Positions 59,360 through 64,000 of a DNA stretch of 64,000 bases are shown here, one piece after another. Source of the stretch: an uncultured Roseiflexaceae bacterium (GTDB lineage Bacteria; Chloroflexota; Chloroflexia; Chloroflexales; Roseiflexaceae); assembly GCA_937988885.1 (NCBI GenBank), contig CALKHR010000194.1, positions 9,874 to 73,873 on the forward strand, given 5' to 3'. A program made the translations under genes and the position numbers. How positions within the stretch are numbered: the first letter of the stretch is position 1; each line of letters starts with the position of its first letter. The notes under the pieces were generated by a model, which worked only from the letters and a program-made list of their open reading frames with translations, was not told the DNA's origin and did not search any database.

Positions 59360-60316
59360 ATGACGAGATATATTATCCGGCGCCTGCTGATCAATATTCC
59401 AGTGCTGTTAGGCATTACAGTGCTGGTCTTTTTGTTCACTGCACTAGCGCCAGGCGATCCTATCGCGGCCTACATTCGTCCAGAGATGGGCGATAACCCC
59501 ATCCTCCGCGCTCAGCTTACCAAAGAGCTTGGTTTGGACCAACCGTTGCCCGTGCGCTACTTCCGCTGGATTAGCCGCACAGTGCAAGGTGACCTCGGCT
59601 TCCGTGCAGTGGGTGGTCAACCTGTCGCTTCGACTGTGATGAACGCGCTGCGCAACTCTTCCATCCTGATGCTCACCGCATTGGCGATCGGCTGCTTGGT
59701 GGGTATCCCGTTGGGTATTATCTCGGCGCTGCGCCAGTACTCGCGCACCGACTTTGTGCTGACCACGTTGACCTTCTTGGGTATTTCCACTCCATCGTTC
59801 TTGTTGGGCTTGGGTGGCTTGTACGTTTTTGGTCTGAAGTTGAAGATGTTCCCGATCGGCGGTATGGTGACTCCAGGCCAGCCATTCTCAATGGTCGATT
59901 TCCTACAGCACTTAGCGCTTCCAGCCCTGATTCTGTCGGCAGGGTATGTTGCCTCTCTGATGCGCTACACTCGCTCGTCGATGCTGGAGGTGATCAACGC
60001 TACGTATGTGAGCACGGCCCGCGCGAAGGGCTTGCGCGAACGCCAAGTGGTGCTGATCCATGCCTTCCGCAATGCGCTTATCCCCATCATCACGGTGATC
60101 GGTTTGGCACTGCCCGAGATGGTCGGTGGCGCAGTGATCACCGAGACGGTGTTTTCGTGGCCGGGTATGGGCTCGTTGCTGATCGAAGGCGTGTCGGGAC
60201 GCGATTACCCCTTGGTGATGGGCATTAGTCTGTTGATCGGTATCACTGTGCTTTTTGCCAATTTGCTCACCGACGTAATGTATGCGTTTGTCGATCCGCG
60301 TATTCGGTACAACTAA
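59360..60316 (+). CDS. ABC transporter permease, DppB/OppB type
   Basis: A 318-residue inner-membrane permease with six helices. Seen: the opening YIIRRLLINIPVLLGITVLVFLFTALAPGDP, and the EAA loop VSTARAKGLRERQVVLIHAFRNALIPIITVIGLALPEMVGGAVITETVFSWPGMG that contacts the ATPase. It forms the channel with the next permease. Ribosome site is weak (GGAAATCCT), so translation may depend on the upstream gene. Confidence 0.95.
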   Translation: MTRYIIRRLLINIPVLLGITVLVFLFTALAPGDPIAAYIRPEMGDNPILRAQLTKELGLDQPLPVRYFRWISRTVQGDLGFRAVGGQPVASTVMNALRNSSILMLTALAIGCLVGIPLGIISALRQYSRTDFVLTTLTFLGISTPSFLLGLGGLYVFGLKLKMFPIGGMVTPGQPFSMVDFLQHLALPALILSAGYVASLMRYTRSSMLEVINATYVSTARAKGLRERQVVLIHAFRNALIPIITVIGLALPEMVGGAVITETVFSWPGMGSLLIEGVSGRDYPLVMGISLLIGITVLFANLLTDVMYAFVDPRIRYN

Positions 60317-60380
60317 TAGCGGTTAGAATGCCCTTTAGTATTGATACCAATGCGTATTCTCAAAGCGTAAGAAATAGACT

Positions 60381-61286
60381 ATGACACAAAGCGAATTGGT
60401 TACTCAACCGAAAGTTGAACCGGTGCAGGAAGTCAAGGCGATCAGCTCGCCCACACGCAAGGCGCTGCGCCGTTTCCGCCGCCACCGTCTGGCAATGTTC
60501 GGGGTGTGTGTGATCATTATTTTGGTTATTGCGGCGCTATTAGGCTCCGAAACCGCTGCACTCACCCAGGACCTGAAAAACGCGAACAAACCGCCATCGG
60601 CACAGTTCTTCTTCGGCACCGACCGCACAGGCCGCGATGTGTTCGCACGCACCCTGGTGGGTGGTCGCGTATCGTTGATGGTGGGCTTGGTGGCCGTGGT
60701 CTTTTCGACCTTGATCGGCGTGACGCTCGGCGCATTGGCCGGGTTCTACCGCGGCTGGGTCGATATGGTCATTATGCGACTTGTCGATATGGTGATGAGC
60801 TTCCCCGTGATCGTGCTGTTGCTCTGCGTGGTGGCGCTGGTCGGCCCGGGCATCTTCAAGATTATGGTGATGATCGGTATGCTGACTTGGACCACGCCTT
60901 GCCGCATTATGCGCGCTCAGTTCCTCGCGCTGCGTGAGAAGGAGTACGTCGAGGCGGCCCGCACGATCGGTATGGACGATTTCAGCATCGCGATCAAGCA
61001 CATTCTGCCGAACGCGATCGCACCGCTGCTGGTGTACATGAGCTTCGGCGTAGCGACCGCCGTGCTGCTCGAAGCTGGTCTGAGCTACCTGGGCTTGGGC
61101 GTGCAGCCGCCTACACCGAGTTGGGGCAATATGCTGAACACCGCTCGCTCGATCTCGACTATGGAGCGCACCGCTTGGCAGTGGATTCCTCCGGCGATCT
61201 GCACCGTGCTGTTCGTGATGTCGGTCAACTTTGTTGGCGATGGTATCCGCGATGCACTCGATCCGCGCGCGTTGAACGAAAAGTAA
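60381..61286 (+). CDS. ABC transporter permease, DppC/OppC type
   Basis: A 301-residue partner permease. Seen: the N-terminal RKALRRFRRHRLAMFGVCVIIILVIAAL, FGTDRTGRDVFARTLVGGRVSLMVGLVAVVFS, and the EAA loop EYVEAARTIGMDDFSIAIKHILPNAIAPLLVYMSFGVATAVLLEAGLSYLGLGVQPPTPSWG. With DppB-like protein it forms the transmembrane pore. No ATP-binding subunit is encoded between here and the window end. Confidence 0.95.
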   Translation: MTQSELVTQPKVEPVQEVKAISSPTRKALRRFRRHRLAMFGVCVIIILVIAALLGSETAALTQDLKNANKPPSAQFFFGTDRTGRDVFARTLVGGRVSLMVGLVAVVFSTLIGVTLGALAGFYRGWVDMVIMRLVDMVMSFPVIVLLLCVVALVGPGIFKIMVMIGMLTWTTPCRIMRAQFLALREKEYVEAARTIGMDDFSIAIKHILPNAIAPLLVYMSFGVATAVLLEAGLSYLGLGVQPPTPSWGNMLNTARSISTMERTAWQWIPPAICTVLFVMSVNFVGDGIRDALDPRALNEK

Positions 61287-61337
61287 GCCGTTCGACGGTT
61301 CGTGGCATCGTAGCCTGAATGCTCTAAAGGAATGGTT

Positions 61338-62459
61338 GTGCCAGCTCAATATCGTGTTGCCGTTGTCGGCACCGGGCGCGTTGGTGCGCTATGGGAGACG
61401 GATCCGCCCACAGGACAATCGCACGCTGGGGCGTTTGCAATCCAACCTGAATGTACCCTTGTAGCTGGCGCCAACCGTAGCCGAAAGCGCTTAGAAGAAT
61501 TTGGTCGGCGTTTCGGTATCCAAGCACTGTATACCGATTACGACGAAATGCTGCGTGAACAACGCCCCGATATCGTGTGTATCGCGACTCACCCGGGTGC
61601 TCATGCGGCTATCGTCGAATCGGCAGTGCGCAATGGTGCTCGCGCTATCTTCTGCGAGAAGCCCATGGCCCTCGATCTGGCCGATTGCGACCGGATCATC
61701 GCGGCATGCGAGGCCCATGGTGTGCTGCTCTCCATCAATCATTCGCGCCGCTGGTATCCGATCTTTCGTCACGCCCGCGACTTGCTCCAGCAGGGCGCAA
61801 TCGGCGATCTGATCTCGATGACTGGCTACTGCCAGGGTGCCAAGCCATCCCCCGCTTGGCAATCGGAATTAGAAGGCCCGTTGCTGCACGATGCGACGCA
61901 CTTGTTCGACCTGATGCGGTTTTTTGCTGGCGATATCGAATGGCTGGTCGCCACCGCCCGTCGCCGCACCCACACACAGTTCCCGGTCGAGGATGATAGT
62001 AGCGCAATGTTGATGTTCCGAAATGGCGTCACTGGTGTTGCGCTCGTCAATGAACTGACCGATTACTCGCGGTTTGAGCTTGAGCTTCATGGGACGCGCG
62101 GCCTGATGCGGTTCGACCCGGCCCGCATGGAGATCGCCATCGCGCAGCCCATCTCGTTCGAGTCTAGCGATCCCGATCATCCCGACTTCGAGTGGCAGAA
62201 ACTCAACTATCAACCGCTCCCAGATCTCCCCAGCCAACCACCGTTTGCATTGGCGGCTCGCGAGCTTGTCGATGCACTCGAAGGCCGTACTACGCTGATC
62301 TCGACCGGCGCGGATGGCCGTGCTTCGATGGAAGTGATTATGGCGATCTACGAATCGCAACGGCGCGGCTGCACACCCGTGCATCTGCCGCTCCCAAGTG
62401 GTCCGTCGTCGCTGATAACACTCGCCAAAGAGCAGGGTTGGGACACTTCCGCCTCGTAA
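61338..62459 (+). CDS. Gfo/Idh/MocA-family NAD(P)-dependent oxidoreductase
   Basis: A 373-residue dehydrogenase. The Rossmann fold opens with YRVAVVGTGRVGALWETDPP and continues with IVCIATHPGAHAAIVESAVRNGARAIFCEKPMALD, whose EKP lysine helps catalysis; NHSRRWYPIFRHARDLLQQGAIG and the DATHLFDLMRFFAGD block follow. It probably oxidises a sugar, polyol or hydroxy acid imported by the adjacent transporter (inference). A GTG at 61338 has AAAGGA six bases upstream and is preferred to the ATG two codons earlier. Confidence 0.9.
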   Translation: MPAQYRVAVVGTGRVGALWETDPPTGQSHAGAFAIQPECTLVAGANRSRKRLEEFGRRFGIQALYTDYDEMLREQRPDIVCIATHPGAHAAIVESAVRNGARAIFCEKPMALDLADCDRIIAACEAHGVLLSINHSRRWYPIFRHARDLLQQGAIGDLISMTGYCQGAKPSPAWQSELEGPLLHDATHLFDLMRFFAGDIEWLVATARRRTHTQFPVEDDSSAMLMFRNGVTGVALVNELTDYSRFELELHGTRGLMRFDPARMEIAIAQPISFESSDPDHPDFEWQKLNYQPLPDLPSQPPFALAARELVDALEGRTTLISTGADGRASMEVIMAIYESQRRGCTPVHLPLPSGPSSLITLAKEQGWDTSAS

Positions 62460-62505
62460 CGTGTACGCTGGATGTCCTCATTCTGTAACTCGAAGGATAC
62501 TGAAC

Positions 62506-63270
62506 ATGCGACGTAGCAAAGTTCTTGCGAAACTCCGTAGCGGTGGTTTTGTGCGCGTCTGCTCAATGCTCAACCCACTGCCCTTCTTCATCCGCCATGC
62601 AGCCGAACAGGGCTTCGACGCGCTCTGGATTGACCTCGAACATGGCTCGTACACGCCACAGGAAGTCAAGACAGTGCTCACCTACTGCCACCTGGCTGAT
62701 ATCGACGCGATGATTCGCCCGCCGACGCACCAGCATGTAGGGCTGTACCGCTACCTGGAGGACGGCGCAAGCGGATTGATGATCCCGATGGTGCCCGATG
62801 CGGAAACGGCTCGCAAGATCGTGAAGAGCACCAAGTTCCCGCCGCTCGGCGATCGCGGGTTCGGCGGCGGCCTCTCGCTCGACGCCGATTTTATGCTGGC
62901 AGCTCCCGATAATAGCTTCCTGGAGCGCGCCAACCACGAGACGTTCTTGGTGGCGCAGATCGAGACGCCGACCGGACTCGCCAATGCGGAGGAGATCGCG
63001 CAGGTTGAGGGCATCGATATCCTGTTCGTGGGGCCGCGCGACCTTGAGTTGCGCCTGACCCCCAATGACCCCTCGCTTGAGGAAGCGATTGCCTCGGTGG
63101 CCGAGATCGTCAAGCGCCACGGCAAGAGCTGGGGCATCACGGCAGCATCGTTCGAGCAGTTGACTCAGCGCCGCAACCAAGGCGCACAGTTCGTGCCGAG
63201 CGGCAGCGATGCTGCGCTGATCAAGCTCTTGGCAACATGGCGTCAGGAGCTCGATAGCATCGGAGCGTAA
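62506..63270 (+). CDS. HpcH/HpaI-family aldolase/lyase
   Basis: A 254-residue class II-type aldolase that splits 2-keto-3-deoxy acids to pyruvate (or a related keto acid) and an aldehyde. Seen: EQGFDALWIDLEHGSYTPQEV, GASGLMIPMVPDAETARKIV, DRGFGG, VAQIETPTGLANAEEIAQVEGIDILFVGPRDLELRL with the metal Glu and Asp. The second half of the path after the Gfo/Idh/MocA step fits this enzyme. GAAGGA eight bases before ATG 62506 sets the start. Confidence 0.92.
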   Translation: MRRSKVLAKLRSGGFVRVCSMLNPLPFFIRHAAEQGFDALWIDLEHGSYTPQEVKTVLTYCHLADIDAMIRPPTHQHVGLYRYLEDGASGLMIPMVPDAETARKIVKSTKFPPLGDRGFGGGLSLDADFMLAAPDNSFLERANHETFLVAQIETPTGLANAEEIAQVEGIDILFVGPRDLELRLTPNDPSLEEAIASVAEIVKRHGKSWGITAASFEQLTQRRNQGAQFVPSGSDAALIKLLATWRQELDSIGA

Positions 63271-63293
63271 CGTCGCGATATGGCCGACATGCG

Positions 63294-63321
63294 AGGCTGT
63301 CACATGCATTTGTGGCAGCCT
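63294..63321 (+). terminator. Hairpin between the aldolase and M81 genes
   Basis: An 11-base stem with one G-U pair (63294-63304 with 63311-63321) is followed by TTTCT. It should partly stop transcription before the M81 gene. Confidence 0.6.
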
Positions 63322-63402
63322 TTCTGTTACTCAGGGTTCTTTTAGTCACAATAGACATCACGCCTGCGACAATAAGGTACTCCCTGTTCAGCAGGGTCAC
63401 GC

Positions 63403-63438
63403 GGCCTGTTCCCCATACTCTCACGAAGCGAACAGGCC
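63403..63438. promoter_or_regulatory. Inverted repeat upstream of the M81 gene
   Basis: Nine-base perfect arms (63403-63411 and 63430-63438) enclose 18 bases, 54 bases before the start codon. It could be an operator or an RNA hairpin. Confidence 0.35.
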
Positions 63439-63491
63439 ATCTACATCAGCTTTGGGTTCATCGTACTACTGCATTAAAGGGAAGATAACCT

Positions 63492-64000
63492 ATGCGTATT
63501 GTCACTGGCGCAATCGTCCACGAGACGAACACCTTCATCCCCATCCCGACCACATGGGAAAGTTATCATGACAATTTCGGCTATTTGCGCGGTGCCGAGA
63601 TCTTCGAGCGCTTCCGCAACACGAATATTCCCACCTGTGGGTTTATGGAAGGGGCCGAGAAGCACGGCTTCGAGCTGATCCCCACCATCTACACCGCTCC
63701 CCACCCCAGTGCGCCCACACCTCGCGATATTTTCGAGCACGTGCTGAACGATATGCTGGAGATGATGGAGGCCGCCAAGCCCTTCGACGGCGTGCTGCTG
63801 GAACTGCACGGCTCGATGGTGGCGGAAGATATCGACGATGCCGACGGCTACATTCTCGAAGCCGTGCGCAAGCTGGTCGGCCCCGACATCCCGATCGTGG
63901 CACAGCTCGACATCCACTCCACGATCACGCAACTGATGGTCGATATGGCCGATGTGCTGATTGGCCGCGAGACGTACCCCGAGGTCGATATGGCCGAGCG
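63492..64000 (+). CDS. M81-family metallopeptidase (MlrC-like), N-terminal part (3' end outside window)
   Basis: 169 residues are visible before the window ends. Seen: MRIVTGAIVHETNTFIP (metal His/Glu block), FDGVLLELHGSMVAEDIDDADGYILEAVRKLVGPDIPIVAQLDIHSTITQLMVDMADVLIGRETYPEVDMAE, matching the conserved ELHGAM, LDxHxN/S and TYPHxD blocks of the MlrC family, here with Glu in place of the usual His in TYPxxD. Members cleave cyclic or modified peptides or hydrolyse amide bonds. AAAGGGAAG precedes the ATG. Its operon suggests amide or ester release from the imported substrate. Confidence 0.85.
   Translation, partial: MRIVTGAIVHETNTFIPIPTTWESYHDNFGYLRGAEIFERFRNTNIPTCGFMEGAEKHGFELIPTIYTAPHPSAPTPRDIFEHVLNDMLEMMEAAKPFDGVLLELHGSMVAEDIDDADGYILEAVRKLVGPDIPIVAQLDIHSTITQLMVDMADVLIGRETYPEVDMAE

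Noticed and set aside
1..64000. tRNA, rRNA, tmRNA, CRISPR arrays and complete insertion sequences
   Set aside because: Reading both strands I found no T-loop/acceptor pairs, no regularly spaced repeats and no transposase with a catalytic domain. A covariance-model search would be needed to exclude small RNAs.

Overview
The window is an ordinary stretch of a moderately GC-rich bacterial chromosome with AT-rich intergenic gaps, canonical Shine-Dalgarno sites and several good sigma-70-type promoters. Most likely source: the phylum Chloroflexota (probably class Chloroflexia). This is inferred from the style of the genes: lipoprotein binding proteins with Ala/Pro/Glu/Thr linkers, many-GAF sensor kinases, a helix-turn-helix/STAND ATPase regulator, a YabN-type MazG fusion, a DUF951 protein and an intact-Walker ChlD. 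No 16S rRNA or other decisive marker is present, so genus is not assigned. I saw no tRNA, rRNA, CRISPR array, complete insertion sequence or prophage.

Layout. 1-6.3 kb: the 3' part of folC, a small RuvC-fold protein, a broken LVIVD-repeat gene, clpS, the rpiA-nagD pair and a large HTH-STAND regulator. 6.6-16.1 kb: an apparently dead alkaline-phosphatase-superfamily protein, a BrkB membrane protein, cysK, a BON protein, ada, an EamA exporter, an APH-fold pseudokinase and two small membrane or secreted proteins. 16.6-25.1 kb: a five-domain-scale GAF histidine kinase, an MBL-fold hydrolase, pepA, and a slipin/NfeD pair whose NfeD member contains no lysine at all. 25.3-35.8 kb: smpB, a single-ring Clp-type ATPase, the pfkB-jag-yidC-rnpA-rpmH cluster, an S1-domain protein, a magnesium/cobalt chelatase chlD gene split by a frameshift site, and phoU. 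36-47.9 kb: lepA, a parvulin lipoprotein, mazG, DUF951, the principal sigma factor, a pterin dehydratase, an HD protein, scpA, a GAF kinase/response regulator pair and mobA. 48.7-56 kb: DAHP synthase, an AhpD-like pair beside an iron-siderophore-type binding protein, DUF1684, mutL. 56-64 kb: an IclR regulator divergent from an ABC uptake/catabolic operon (binding protein, two permeases, Gfo/Idh/MocA dehydrogenase, HpcH/HpaI aldolase, M81 peptidase, the last cut by the window end).

The most interesting signal is at 33.74-33.77 kb. The AAA+ (ChlI-like) frame ends two codons after an A9 tract carrying the classic -1 slippery heptamer A-AAA-AAG, and the -1 frame is open without interruption for 330 further codons through the acidic linker and von Willebrand A domain of ChlD. 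One gene would therefore make both a short ATPase subunit and a long ChlD subunit. Other themes are several homologues that have lost catalytic residues (phosphodiesterase fold, APH fold, NfeD protease domain, one AhpD paralogue), two likely leaderless transcripts with near-consensus promoters, an attenuator-like hairpin in the rpmH leader, and well-formed palindromes between the iclR promoter and its start codon.
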